Below are positions 17,184 to 25,879 of a DNA stretch of 64,000 nt, piece by piece. Source of the stretch: Cognatundibacterium curvum (GTDB lineage Bacteria; Pseudomonadota; Gammaproteobacteria; Burkholderiales; Burkholderiaceae_D); assembly GCF_014284235.1 (NCBI RefSeq), contig NZ_JACOGD010000010.1, positions 62,001-126,000 on the forward strand, given 5' to 3'. How positions within the stretch are numbered: position 1 is the first letter of the stretch; every line of letters begins with the position of its first letter. Under the pieces are notes generated by a model. The model was not told the origin of the DNA and made no database searches. It saw nothing but the letters and a program-made list of their open reading frames with translations. A program made the position numbers and the translations under genes.

Positions 17184-18077
17184 ATGCGGCGCTTTGTGCT
17201 CAGGCTGGCATTGCTGCTGCTGACGACAGCAGTAATGACCACGCCCTCGTATGCAGCAAAAAAGGCATTGGCTAACGCAGCAGAGTTCCACGAATCAGTG
17301 ACCGATATAGTGGTGAGCGTTCATGAACGCTCGGGCCAGGCCATCACAGGTAAGGTCGTCATCACGCAATTTAAGCCGGATGGCGATGGGCCGTTTCCGT
17401 TTGTCCTGCTGAATCATGGGCGTGCGCCCAACCGCGCTGAGCCACCGCGTTTCCAACTGACGCAGCAAGCCAGATATTTTGTACAGCGTGGCTTTGCCGT
17501 CTTCGTTCCTACCCGCATCGGTTATGGTGCCTTGGGGACTGATCCGGATCCGGAGAATGCCGGGGCCTGCAAAGCTAAAAATTATGCATCAATCGCACAA
17601 GCCGCCAGCGATGAAATTCTGGCCGTGATTGCGTATGCAGCGCGCCTGCCCTACGTGGACGCGCAGCGTTTGCTGCTGGTCGGGCAATCGGTCGGTGGCT
17701 ACAGCACGGTCGCTACCGTCGCCAGAAATCCCCCCGGACTGATCGCTGCAATTAATTTTGCAGGCGGCTCCGGTGGTGATCCTAAAACACGTCCGGGTGA
17801 ACCTTGTGAAGCTGATAAACTGGGCCAGATGTTTGCGACTTTCGGTCGTACCGGTAAAGCGCCTATGTTGTGGCTGTACACCGAAAATGATCAACACTTT
17901 TCACCGAAATACGGCCGCGCGTGGCACGCCGCATTCATCAATGCAGGGGGCAAGGCAGAGCTGAAAGTATTGCCGCCTTTTGGTCGTGACGGACATAGTT
18001 TGTTCAGCGCCGGTATCGATATCTGGCAACCGCTAGTCAGTCATTTCCTTGATGAGCATGGTTTTCCCGCTCAGTAG
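17184..18077 (+). CDS. Exported alpha/beta hydrolase (dienelactone hydrolase-like)
   Basis: A protein of 297 aa with a signal peptide (MRRFVLRLALLLLTTAVM, then TTPSYAA). The mature hydrolase has LNHGRAPNRAE near the oxyanion site, nucleophile elbow VGQSVGGYSTV, acid region ENDQHFSPKY and histidine in GRDGHSLFS. It is clearly paralogous to the hydrolase at 19223: both share ITQFKPDGDGPFPF-like and INFAGGxGGxPxTxPxEPC segments. The start at 17184 (after AAGGTG) is favoured over one at 17160, which would precede the signal peptide and overlap liuB. Substrate unknown. It sits four bases after liuB. Confidence 0.8.
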   Translation: MRRFVLRLALLLLTTAVMTTPSYAAKKALANAAEFHESVTDIVVSVHERSGQAITGKVVITQFKPDGDGPFPFVLLNHGRAPNRAEPPRFQLTQQARYFVQRGFAVFVPTRIGYGALGTDPDPENAGACKAKNYASIAQAASDEILAVIAYAARLPYVDAQRLLLVGQSVGGYSTVATVARNPPGLIAAINFAGGSGGDPKTRPGEPCEADKLGQMFATFGRTGKAPMLWLYTENDQHFSPKYGRAWHAAFINAGGKAELKVLPPFGRDGHSLFSAGIDIWQPLVSHFLDEHGFPAQ

Positions 18078-18137
18078 ATGTGATGTAATAAAAGCGACCT
18101 TCCTACAAAAATTGATAACGCCAAAATAAGGTGTCTT

Positions 18138-18932
18138 ATGCACAGTTTTAGAAATTATATTCTCCGTCAAAGCCTGCTGTTGATGATGATTGCACTGCTC
18201 GGTGTTACGCGTGCCTATGCATTTGATCTGGCGCTCGCAAACCAAGGTGATCGCGTCGAAGACGGCAAGGTACAAATAGGTGCGCGCGAGTTCCCGCTGC
18301 CACCTGGTGTGTGGATACTGACTGCAAAACATAAGTACCGGATGGTTTCCAAGAATTCAAATGTAGAGGGTGCAGACGTGTGGACAGGGTATTTCGTCAA
18401 TCTGAAAGATAAGCAGTTCCGCGCCGCAATGGAGCTTAGTGCTTCGGTAGCATCGACCTCCACCAGACGCTGGAGTCATGAACCATGCAAGCGCAACGAT
18501 ACCGTGTTCAAAGATACTTTCAATAGTCACATAGATTTTCCCGAATGTTTGCTGGTCACGCATAACATAAAAATGTTTGAGCACAATTCGCAGTCCTGGT
18601 GGTATCCGACTGCATTATGGTTTGAAGAGCAGGAAATCGGTTTGCCGACGACGACGCTGGCAGCGATGTATGACAAATATCAGTTTGGTGATTGCGTCAA
18701 TGTACGGTTTTGGGTGAATCCGGAATTGTTTGGAATGCTGCCATCAAAAAATGTAACGCAGTGGCCGAAAAATGACTGGCATAAAGACCGGTTGGACAAA
18801 GATCCGGCACGATCTGCATATATGCAGCAGTTCATTGCATGGTCACAATTTATGTCCGAGGCCTACCGCGCCAGCCTGAACAAGAAGCCAACGATAGCCT
18901 TGCCGGATTTTCCGGTAGCGAATCCGGCATGA
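18138..18932 (+). CDS. Exported hypothetical protein
   Basis: A protein of 264 aa with a signal peptide (MHSFRNYILRQSLLLMMIAL, cleavage near TRAYAFD). The mature protein has a repeated Trp/aromatic character (TGYFVNLKDKQFRAAMEL, SQSWWYPTALWF, CVNVRFWVNPELFG), and three cysteines (PCKRND, PECLLV, GDCVNV). I do not recognise the family. It lies between two paralogous exported hydrolases, and the arrangement suggests a functional unit in the periplasm, perhaps hydrolase plus accessory protein. Nothing further can be inferred. Confidence 0.7.
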   Translation: MHSFRNYILRQSLLLMMIALLGVTRAYAFDLALANQGDRVEDGKVQIGAREFPLPPGVWILTAKHKYRMVSKNSNVEGADVWTGYFVNLKDKQFRAAMELSASVASTSTRRWSHEPCKRNDTVFKDTFNSHIDFPECLLVTHNIKMFEHNSQSWWYPTALWFEEQEIGLPTTTLAAMYDKYQFGDCVNVRFWVNPELFGMLPSKNVTQWPKNDWHKDRLDKDPARSAYMQQFIAWSQFMSEAYRASLNKKPTIALPDFPVANPA

Positions 18933-19010
18933 TGAGGTAGTTGCGGAGCGGCCATAAAGAAGAAAAAATGAAATGTTGAGTTTTATGAAGCAAATCGGAT
19001 TGGTCAGATC

Positions 19011-19217
19011 ATGCTGAATGCGCAAGCTGTACAAATGAATCATGAAGCTTATGTTGCCAGTGTGATGCTGAATCTTTTCGGTGTGCATACATCAGCATGC
19101 ATGTTGGGCGATAGTGTGATTGATCCGGACTGTACCCATAAGATGCGCGGTTTTGCTTTGTCGGACGCATCGAATGCGCCGATTGCGGCATTGAAGTTTG
19201 AAGTGTTCCAGAGATAA
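19011..19217 (+). CDS. Small uncertain ORF between exported genes
   Basis: An open frame of 68 codons starting MLNAQAVQMNHEAYVASVML and ending LKFEVFQR, stopping six bases before the start of the next hydrolase. No clear ribosome binding site or signal peptide is visible, and I recognise no family. It could be a genuine small protein, translationally coupled to the hydrolase, or the remnant of a larger gene. Confidence 0.3.
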   Translation: MLNAQAVQMNHEAYVASVMLNLFGVHTSACMLGDSVIDPDCTHKMRGFALSDASNAPIAALKFEVFQR

Positions 19218-19222
19218 ACGAT

Positions 19223-20404
19223 ATGAAACACGCTGCACTGTTAATTCTGCTCATGCTTGCTACAAGTTCGGAGATTGCGCGGGCTGATGAACCATTGTCT
19301 GCGGTTTTAAATGAATCGGTGATTAAGCTTCCTGTCACCGTCAAAACCATATTTAATCAGGTGATCACTAAGGAGATGGTAGTGACCCAGTTTAAGCCGA
19401 ATGGTGAGGGTCCGTTTCCGATCGCGATTTTGATGCATGGACGTAGTTATAAGGATCGTTCTAAGCCTGGCCGCGAGCGTTTTTTGCAAGCGACGAAATA
19501 TTTTGTTAACCGTGGTTTTGCTGTGTGGGTACCGACCCGCCTTGGTTACGGTGATTCGGGTACCGAACCTGATCCTGAATACTCAGGCACTTGTTCTGGT
19601 AAAAATTATTTAGCTGCGTATGAAGTGGCTGCGACTACGACGCTGGATGTGATGGCCTACGCAAAACAGCAAAGCTATGTCGATCCGGGGCGCATTGTCG
19701 TTCTTGGACAATCTTACGGTGGTATGACGGCAATTACGGTCGCGGCGAAGAATCCCGCCGGCCTGATCGCTGCTATTAATTTTGCTGGCGGTGGTGGCGG
19801 TAATCCAGAAACTCAGCCAAATGAGCCATGTCGTCCGGATTTATTGAAAGAGTTGTTCGGGCTATATGGCAAAACGGCAAAGGTGCCCAGTTTGTGGATT
19901 TATACGGAGAACGACAAATATTTTGGTCCCGTCTATCCGAAGCAATGGTTTGCAGAGTTCCAAAAGCTATCGTCTGCCAGTCAGCTTGCTGAATATCGGG
20001 CTATGCCAGCGTTTGGTGATAACGGACATTTCTATTTTTCGCGTGGTTTTTCGACCTGGCGTCCTGTCGTTGATGACTTTTTGCGACGGCAGGGTATCGC
20101 GATTCCTCACACCCCGGGAAGTTTTCAGGATTCAGGTTTTGCAAATATCAATGAGCCTGCCAGCCTGCCCGTCAGCAGTGCTGAACTTAGGGAGCGCTAT
20201 GTGAAGTTTCTTGAGCTGGATGTGCCGCGTGCCTTTGTGTTAGATGCGGCAGGTGAATTTGGCGGCTATGCCGGAGGCATGCCTGATGCGCTGGAAAAAG
20301 CACTGGCAATTTGTCAAAAGCGCGCACAAAAGGAATGCCTGGCTTACGCGGTGGATGATAAGGTGGTCTGGAAAAAAATGAGTAGCAGCGAGAAACAGGA
20401 CTGA
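19223..20404 (+). CDS. Exported alpha/beta hydrolase with C-terminal extension
   Basis: A protein of 393 aa with a signal peptide (MKHAALLILLMLATSSEIARA). Hydrolase features: MHGRSYKDRSKPG, nucleophile elbow LGQSYGGMTAI, ENDKYFGPVY, and FGDNGHFYFS. It is a paralogue of the protein at 17184 (shared MVVTQFKPNGEGPFP and INFAGGGGGNPETQPNEPC patterns). It differs by about 100 extra C-terminal residues, ending in a Cys-containing helix (ALAICQKRAQKECLAYAV), a pattern seen in small periplasmic DUF4189-like or SEL1-less tails, not assignable. The tandem paralogues with an unknown exported gene between them suggest a duplicated catabolic module. Confidence 0.75.
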   Translation: MKHAALLILLMLATSSEIARADEPLSAVLNESVIKLPVTVKTIFNQVITKEMVVTQFKPNGEGPFPIAILMHGRSYKDRSKPGRERFLQATKYFVNRGFAVWVPTRLGYGDSGTEPDPEYSGTCSGKNYLAAYEVAATTTLDVMAYAKQQSYVDPGRIVVLGQSYGGMTAITVAAKNPAGLIAAINFAGGGGGNPETQPNEPCRPDLLKELFGLYGKTAKVPSLWIYTENDKYFGPVYPKQWFAEFQKLSSASQLAEYRAMPAFGDNGHFYFSRGFSTWRPVVDDFLRRQGIAIPHTPGSFQDSGFANINEPASLPVSSAELRERYVKFLELDVPRAFVLDAAGEFGGYAGGMPDALEKALAICQKRAQKECLAYAVDDKVVWKKMSSSEKQD

Positions 20405-20508
20405 GTTATTCCCGTTTTTTTCAGAGACGTATGAATAAGCCAAAACGTCAAAAAACGCTGTAGTAACAAGTAAAAGATGATGATCAATAATTCGTAAGGA
20501 AGTACTGT

Positions 20509-21288
20509 ATGCAAACCCTGAGTCTGACTCACCATAACGCGATCGCCACTGTGACCCTGAACCGTCCCGATGTGCGTAATGCATTTAACGAAACCACTAT
20601 CGCCGAACTCACTCAGGTGTTTCAGCAACTGGATAAGGACGATACGGTACGCGCGGTGGTGTTGGCTGCCAACGGTCCGGCATTTTGTGCCGGTGCCGAT
20701 CTGAACTGGATGAAAAAAATGGCGGACTATACCCATGCTGAAAACCTGGCGGATGCGGGCCAGCTGGCGTCCATGCTGGCCGCGATTTACCGTTGCAGCA
20801 AGCCGGTGCTGGCCAAGGTGCAGGGTGATTGCTATGCCGGTGGCATGGGGCTGGTGGCAGCCTGTGATATCGTGGTCTGCGTGGATAGCGCGAATTTTTG
20901 TCTGAGCGAAGTCAGGCTGGGTTTGATACCGGCCACCATTTCTCCGTATGTGATCAAAGCAATGGGCGAAAGCGCGGCACGCCGTTACTTCATCACAGCA
21001 GAACGCTTTAGCGCCGCCGAGGCGCAGCGCTGCGGCCTGGTGCATGAGCTGGTGAGCGCGGAAGCGCTGGACAGTAAGGTCGCTGAACTGACGAAGGCGC
21101 TGGTATCGAACAGCCCGCATGCGGTGCGTCAGGCCAAGCGTCTGGTGCAGGATGTGGCCGGGCGCGAAATCACTGCGGAGCTGATTGCCGCTACGGTAGA
21201 AGGCATCGCCCAGATTCGCGCTTCTGAGGAGGGGCGTGAAGGAGTGCGTTCTTTCCTGGAAAAACGCAAACCGTCCTGGCTGAACTGA
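20509..21288 (+). CDS. liuC: Methylglutaconyl-CoA hydratase (enoyl-CoA hydratase family)
   Basis: A 259-aa crotonase-fold protein. The oxyanion loop is in GPAFCAGADLNWMKKM (about residues 60-75) and the second in GDCYAGGMGLVAACDIVVC; SEVRLGLIPATISPYV is the usual third signature. The FCAGADLNWMK form is typical of LiuC/AUH-type methylglutaconyl-CoA hydratases. It hydrates 3-methylglutaconyl-CoA to HMG-CoA between the LiuBD and LiuE steps. The ATG at 20509 follows AAGGAAGTACTGT. It lies directly upstream of bioA. Confidence 0.92.
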   Translation: MQTLSLTHHNAIATVTLNRPDVRNAFNETTIAELTQVFQQLDKDDTVRAVVLAANGPAFCAGADLNWMKKMADYTHAENLADAGQLASMLAAIYRCSKPVLAKVQGDCYAGGMGLVAACDIVVCVDSANFCLSEVRLGLIPATISPYVIKAMGESAARRYFITAERFSAAEAQRCGLVHELVSAEALDSKVAELTKALVSNSPHAVRQAKRLVQDVAGREITAELIAATVEGIAQIRASEEGREGVRSFLEKRKPSWLN

Positions 21289-21405
21289 AGTGCAGTTTTA
21301 AGTAGTAAAAAATTAAGAATAACCCGCCATCCTGCCCGGATTGCGGGGTCTAACACCGGAAGCTGGTGAAAAGTCGCATAAAATACGCGCTTTGTTAACC
21401 GGATT

Positions 21406-21446
21406 GAGCTAAGCCGGATGCCGCCGCAGCGATGGCGGCTTAGCTC
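21406..21446. promoter_or_regulatory. Strong hairpin upstream of bioA
   Basis: GAGCTAAGCC (21406-21415) pairs perfectly with GGCTTAGCTC (21437-21446). Inside, GCCGCC and GGCGGC can pair as an alternative register. The hairpin lies about 25 bases before the bioA start and has no T-tract. It could separate liuC from the biotin genes, act as an attenuator, or stabilise the bio transcript. No known biotin operator was recognised. Confidence 0.5.
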
Positions 21447-21472
21447 AGTCTGATCCGTAGTCTGGAGTGATT

Positions 21473-22807
21473 TTGGAAACACAAACGAACTGGGTCAGCA
21501 GGAGCCTGCAACATGTCTGGCATCCCTGCACTCAGATGCAACATCATGAATCTGTGCCGCTGATACCGGTCAGTCACGGTCGTGGTATCTGGCTGTATGA
21601 CATGGAAGGCCGGCGCTATCTGGATGCGATCAGCTCCTGGTGGGTCAATCTGTTCGGCCATGCCAATCCACGTATCAATGCTGCACTCAAAGAGCAGCTG
21701 GATCAGCTTGAGCATGCGATGCTGGCTGGTTTCACCCATGCGCCGGTGATCGAATTATCTGAGCAACTGGCGGCGCTTACTGCGCATCAGCTTGGTCATT
21801 GCTTCTACGCCTCAGATGGCGCTTCGGCAGTGGAAATCGCCTTAAAAATGAGTTTTCATGCCTGGCGTAATCAGAGCCAGACGGAGAAGCAGGAATTCAT
21901 TTGCGTGCAGGGCAGTTATCACGGCGAAACCGTCGGTGCACTCGCCGTCACCGATGTGAGCCTGTTCCGCGATGCCTATGGTCCTATGCTGCAAAGAGCA
22001 CACGTGGTCAGCTCACCCGATGCGCGTCTGGCGCAAGCCGGTGAAAGCGCAGCCGATGTGGCCTTGCGTGCTGCCGCCGATCTGGAGCGGGTATTACAGC
22101 AGCGCAGCGGCAAAGTGGCGGCGGTCATCATCGAACCGCTGGTGCAATGTGCGACGGGCATGGCAATGCATGATCCGGTGTATCTGCAGCGTCTGCGCGC
22201 TTTGTGTGATCAGTATCAGGTGCATTTGATTGCGGATGAAATCGCAGTCGGCTGTGGCCGCACCGGCACTTTCTTTGCCTGTGAATCGGCTGGCATCTGG
22301 CCTGATCTGCTGTGTCTGTCTAAGGGCATCAGTGGTGGTTATCTGCCACTCAGTCTGGTGATGAGTACCGATGCGGTGTATCAGGCTTTTTATGATACCG
22401 ATGTGCGCCGTGGTTTCCTGCATTCGCATTCGTATACCGGCAATCCGCTGGCTTGTCGTGCGGCGCTGGCGACTTTGCAGATTTTTGCAGATGATCAGGT
22501 ATTGAGCGCCAACCGTGAGCGTGCGCAGGCTATCGCGGCTGCTTTCGCGCCGCTGCAAAATGACAGCCGGGTCGCGCATGTGAGGCAGCAAGGCATGATC
22601 TTCGCGTTCGATGCGATAGAGCCTGACGCTGCACGTGCTGCGACCTTCTCGCGCCGCTTTTTCAGCGCCGCGCTGCAGGAAGAATTATTAATGCGTCCGA
22701 TAGGGCGCAGTGTGTATCTGATGCCGCCCTATATTCTGAGCGATGAAGAAATCGCCTTGCTGGCACAGAAAACCATGAACGTATTTGAAAAGGTTATGCA
22801 TGAGTAG
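21473..22807 (+). CDS. bioA: Adenosylmethionine-8-amino-7-oxononanoate transaminase
   Basis: A protein of 444 aa, the PLP enzyme that makes 7,8-diaminopelargonate with SAM as amino donor. Signatures: the start region WHPCTQM, ISSWWVNLFGHANP, the PLP-contact GASAVEIALKM, IADEIAVGCGRTGTFF and the Schiff-base lysine in LCLSKGISGGYLPLS (about residue 284). Both GTG at 21467 and TTG at 21473 fit the frame. TTG is preferred because the ribosome binding site TGGAG (21463-21467) then has normal spacing, whereas GTG would overlap it. A weak start and a hairpin upstream may limit translation. Overlaps bioF by eight bases. Confidence 0.93.
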   Translation: METQTNWVSRSLQHVWHPCTQMQHHESVPLIPVSHGRGIWLYDMEGRRYLDAISSWWVNLFGHANPRINAALKEQLDQLEHAMLAGFTHAPVIELSEQLAALTAHQLGHCFYASDGASAVEIALKMSFHAWRNQSQTEKQEFICVQGSYHGETVGALAVTDVSLFRDAYGPMLQRAHVVSSPDARLAQAGESAADVALRAAADLERVLQQRSGKVAAVIIEPLVQCATGMAMHDPVYLQRLRALCDQYQVHLIADEIAVGCGRTGTFFACESAGIWPDLLCLSKGISGGYLPLSLVMSTDAVYQAFYDTDVRRGFLHSHSYTGNPLACRAALATLQIFADDQVLSANRERAQAIAAAFAPLQNDSRVAHVRQQGMIFAFDAIEPDAARAATFSRRFFSAALQEELLMRPIGRSVYLMPPYILSDEEIALLAQKTMNVFEKVMHE

Positions 22808-24083
22808 TCGTTCCCAACACCCTGCCGACAGCAGCACGTCCGGCCAGCATTTACAGCTGGCAGCGGCAGGCCATCCTTTACTGCAAGGCTTGCAACAAGA
22901 GCTGGCAGAACTGGACAAGCAGCATTTGATACGTCGCCGCCGCACGGTAGAGCATGTGCACGGTGCCAACCTGCGCGCCGAAGAGCGCGATCTGGTCGCA
23001 TTTTGCAGCAATGATTACCTGGGTTTAGCAACTCATCCGCTGGTGGTGCAAGCTTTGCAAAAAGGTGCTTCGCTGTATGGCGCTGGCAGTGGTGCCTCGC
23101 ATCTGATCAGTGGCCACAGCCGCGCCCATATGGCGCTGGAAGAGCGGCTGGCAGAATTCATGTCGCCCTGTATTGCGCAGGCACGTGCACTGTATTTCTG
23201 CACTGGCTATATGGCCAATCAGGCCGTCGTTACTGCCTTGTCGGGCAAAGATGCGGCCGTATTTTCAGAAGAACTGAATCACGCCTCGCTGATCGACGGT
23301 GTGCGTCTGTCACGCGCGCATACTCAGGTGTTTCCGCACAAAGACTATGCCGCATTAGAAAGCATGCTGCAAAACTGCCGCCATCAAAAACGGGTGGTGG
23401 TAACGGACAGCGTATTCAGCATGGATGGCAATATCGCTGAATTGCCGCGCCTGCTGGCCTTATGCGAACAATACGATGCCTGGCTGATCGTCGATGATGC
23501 GCATGGTTTTGGCGTGCTGGGTGAGCACGGACGCGGTGTGCTGGAGCACTTTGCGCTGCAGTCACCGAATCTGGTGTACATGGGCACACTGGGTAAAGCT
23601 GCCGGTGTTGGCGGTGCATTCGTGGCCGCCCATGAAACCGTGATCGAATGGCTGATCCAGAAAGCACGTGCCTATATCTACACTACCGCTGCCGCGCCGG
23701 CGCTGGCGCATGCTTTGCTGACCAGCATAGACATCATCAGCGGTGAAGAGGGCCAGCAAAGACGCACCCATCTGAATAAGCTGATCCATCAGTTCAGTGA
23801 AGGCCTGAATCTGCAAATGTGGCAATTGATGCCATCCATCACCGCTATTCAGCCGGTTGTGATCGGCGCCAATGCAGCAATGCTCAGCATTGCCGGTAAT
23901 TTGCTGGATCAGGGTTACTGGGTTGGTGCGATACGCCCGCCTACTGTGCCGCAAGGCAGCGCGCGTTTGCGCGTCACCTTGTCTGCTGCGCACAGCGAAG
24001 TGCAGGTACAACAGCTGATCCAGGCCATCAATCGCCTGGATCAGATGAGCTATGTGGCTCAGTGTTTTGCTGAGGTGGCCTGA
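22800..24083 (+). CDS. bioF: 8-amino-7-oxononanoate synthase
   Basis: A protein of 427 aa, longer at the N-terminus than E. coli BioF (384 aa). It condenses pimeloyl-ACP with alanine. Signatures: FCSNDYLGLATHP, GASHLISGH, NHASLIDG, IVDDAHGFGVLG and the PLP lysine in MGTLGKAAGVGGAF (about residue 266). The ATG at 22800 overlaps the end of bioA and is preferred over an upstream in-frame start at 22785. The stop overlaps the bioD start by one base (TGATG), giving tight translational coupling. The 40-residue N-terminal extension appears uncharacterised. Confidence 0.93.
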   Translation: MSSRSQHPADSSTSGQHLQLAAAGHPLLQGLQQELAELDKQHLIRRRRTVEHVHGANLRAEERDLVAFCSNDYLGLATHPLVVQALQKGASLYGAGSGASHLISGHSRAHMALEERLAEFMSPCIAQARALYFCTGYMANQAVVTALSGKDAAVFSEELNHASLIDGVRLSRAHTQVFPHKDYAALESMLQNCRHQKRVVVTDSVFSMDGNIAELPRLLALCEQYDAWLIVDDAHGFGVLGEHGRGVLEHFALQSPNLVYMGTLGKAAGVGGAFVAAHETVIEWLIQKARAYIYTTAAAPALAHALLTSIDIISGEEGQQRRTHLNKLIHQFSEGLNLQMWQLMPSITAIQPVVIGANAAMLSIAGNLLDQGYWVGAIRPPTVPQGSARLRVTLSAAHSEVQVQQLIQAINRLDQMSYVAQCFAEVA

Positions 24084-24805
24084 TGACGACGCTGCGTGAA
24101 CGCGACTTTTTTATCACCGGGACCGATACCGAAATCGGCAAGACCTTTTGTAGCAGCGCCTTATTGCAGGCTTTCAGCCAGCACGGTGCCAGCACGCTGG
24201 GTCTGAAACCGATTGCTTCGGGTGCGGAATGGCGTGATGAAGCATGGCATAACGAGGATGTTGACGCCCTGATGGCAGCATCCAGCGTGCAGGCGCCGCA
24301 AGCCTTGGTTTGCCCTTATCTGATGCAGACACCCGCCGCACCGCATATCGTGGCTAAGCTGGAACACGTGTCGATAGAACTGCCGCGCATACAGGCAGCC
24401 TGTGAACAGGCGCGCAGCCTGGCCGATGTGGTGATCGTGGAAGGCGTGGGCGGTTTTTGCGTGCCACTCAACGAACACACCGATACCGCGCAACTTGCGC
24501 AAGTGCTGAATTTGCCGGTGATCTTAGTGGTTGGCCTGCGTCTGGGTTGCATCAACCATGCCTTGCTGACGGCACAGGCGATCCGTGCGCAAGGTCTGAC
24601 ACTGGCTGGCTGGATTGCCAATACCGTCGATCCCGACATGCTCTACCTGCAAGACAATATCGCCGCGATTGCCCAGCGCATCGCCGCTCCCTTACTTGGC
24701 CACATCCCGCGTCTGCGCGGAACGGCCACGGAACAGCGCAGCGCTGCTGCTGCCTGTCTCGACCTCAACACACTTCAGTCAAGGAAGACTTATGCAAGCC
24801 AATGA
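24083..24805 (+). CDS. bioD: Dethiobiotin synthetase
   Basis: A protein of 240 aa of the ATP-dependent dethiobiotin synthase family. The P-loop is [13 protein letters not shown] (residues about 10-22), GLKPIASG and [13 protein letters not shown] are the substrate and phosphate loops, and the adenine region reads [11 protein letters not shown]. It forms the ureido ring of dethiobiotin from diaminopelargonate and CO2. It overlaps both bioF (one base) and bioB (14 bases), so the four bio genes are one translational unit. Confidence 0.93.
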   Translation: MTTLRERDFFITGTDTEIGKTFCSSALLQAFSQHGASTLGLKPIASGAEWRDEAWHNEDVDALMAASSVQAPQALVCPYLMQTPAAPHIVAKLEHVSIELPRIQAACEQARSLADVVIVEGVGGFCVPLNEHTDTAQLAQVLNLPVILVVGLRLGCINHALLTAQAIRAQGLTLAGWIANTVDPDMLYLQDNIAAIAQRIAAPLLGHIPRLRGTATEQRSAAAACLDLNTLQSRKTYASQ

Positions 24806-25820
24806 ACCCCTGCAACAGCCGCTGAGCTTTCAGCCACCTGTGAAAAAAATTGAAGCTGAAACCTGGCCGGTAGACGATGTGCTGGCCTTGTTCGATCTGC
24901 CTTTCAATGAACTGATGTTCAAAGCGCAGTCCGCGCATCGCGCTAATTTCCCGGATGGCGATGTGGAACTCGCGACGCTGTTATCGATTAAGACTGGTGG
25001 TTGCGAAGAGGATTGCGGTTACTGCCCGCAGGCTGCACGTTACGATACCGGCGTAGAAGCCAAAAAAATGTTGGATGTGCGCGAAGTGCTGGATGCCGCC
25101 AAAGCCGCACGTGAAAACGGCGCGACCCGCTTCTGCATGGGCGCAGCATGGCGCTCACCGAAAGACCGCGACATGGAAAAAGTCGAAACGATGGTGCGCG
25201 AAGTGAAAGCCATGGGTTTGGAAACCTGCGCCACGCTCGGTATGCTGAAAGAAGAACAGGCGCAGCGTCTGGCTGATGCGGGTCTGGATTACTACAACCA
25301 TAATCTCGATACCGCACCTGAGTTTTACAACAATGTGATTTCCACCCGTGACTATCAGGATCGTCTGGATACCCTGGGTCATGTGCGCAACGCCGGTCTC
25401 AAAGTCTGCTGCGGCGGCATCGTCGGCATGGGTGAGTCGCGCCGTCAGCGCGCCGGTCTGATCGCTCAATTGGCGAATCTGAATCCTTATCCGGAATCGG
25501 TGCCGGTCAATCATCTGGTACAGGTAGAAGGCACACCTTTACACGGTCTTGATCCGCTCGATCCGCTGGAATTTGTACGTACCATTGCAGTTGCCCGCAT
25601 CACCATGCCGAAAGCCCGCGTGCGCTTATCCGCCGGTCGTCGTCAAATGGGTGAAGCGGTACAGGCGATGTGCTTCCTGGCTGGCGCCAACTCGATTTTC
25701 TACGGCGATAAATTACTCACGACAGAAAATCCGGAAGCCGAAGACGACCGCGTATTGCTGGCTAAACTGGGCCTGAAAACCCGTGGCAAAGTGGAAGCGA
25801 AAGCAGGTAGCTGCAGCTGA
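24792..25820 (+). CDS. bioB: Biotin synthase
   Basis: A radical-SAM enzyme of 342 aa that inserts sulfur into dethiobiotin. The SAM [4Fe-4S] motif is in [13 protein letters not shown] (Cys 71, 75, 78), followed by [15 protein letters not shown], the second-cluster region CATLGML and [12 protein letters not shown], and GGIVGMGES. It is full length. The ATG at 24792 follows AAGGAAG and lies inside the bioD tail. Together with bioA, bioF and bioD it supplies the biotin required by LiuD. Confidence 0.95.
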   Translation: MQANEPLQQPLSFQPPVKKIEAETWPVDDVLALFDLPFNELMFKAQSAHRANFPDGDVELATLLSIKTGGCEEDCGYCPQAARYDTGVEAKKMLDVREVLDAAKAARENGATRFCMGAAWRSPKDRDMEKVETMVREVKAMGLETCATLGMLKEEQAQRLADAGLDYYNHNLDTAPEFYNNVISTRDYQDRLDTLGHVRNAGLKVCCGGIVGMGESRRQRAGLIAQLANLNPYPESVPVNHLVQVEGTPLHGLDPLDPLEFVRTIAVARITMPKARVRLSAGRRQMGEAVQAMCFLAGANSIFYGDKLLTTENPEAEDDRVLLAKLGLKTRGKVEAKAGSCS

Positions 25821-25879
25821 TTTGAAACAGTGCTTATTGAGGAAGAGCAGGCTTATCTATGTCTGAGGAAGGGACTGAT

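Noticed and set aside
21394-21410. Possible BirA operator half (TTGTTAACC) before bioA
   Set aside because: No matching second half (GGTTAACAA) at the right spacing was found.
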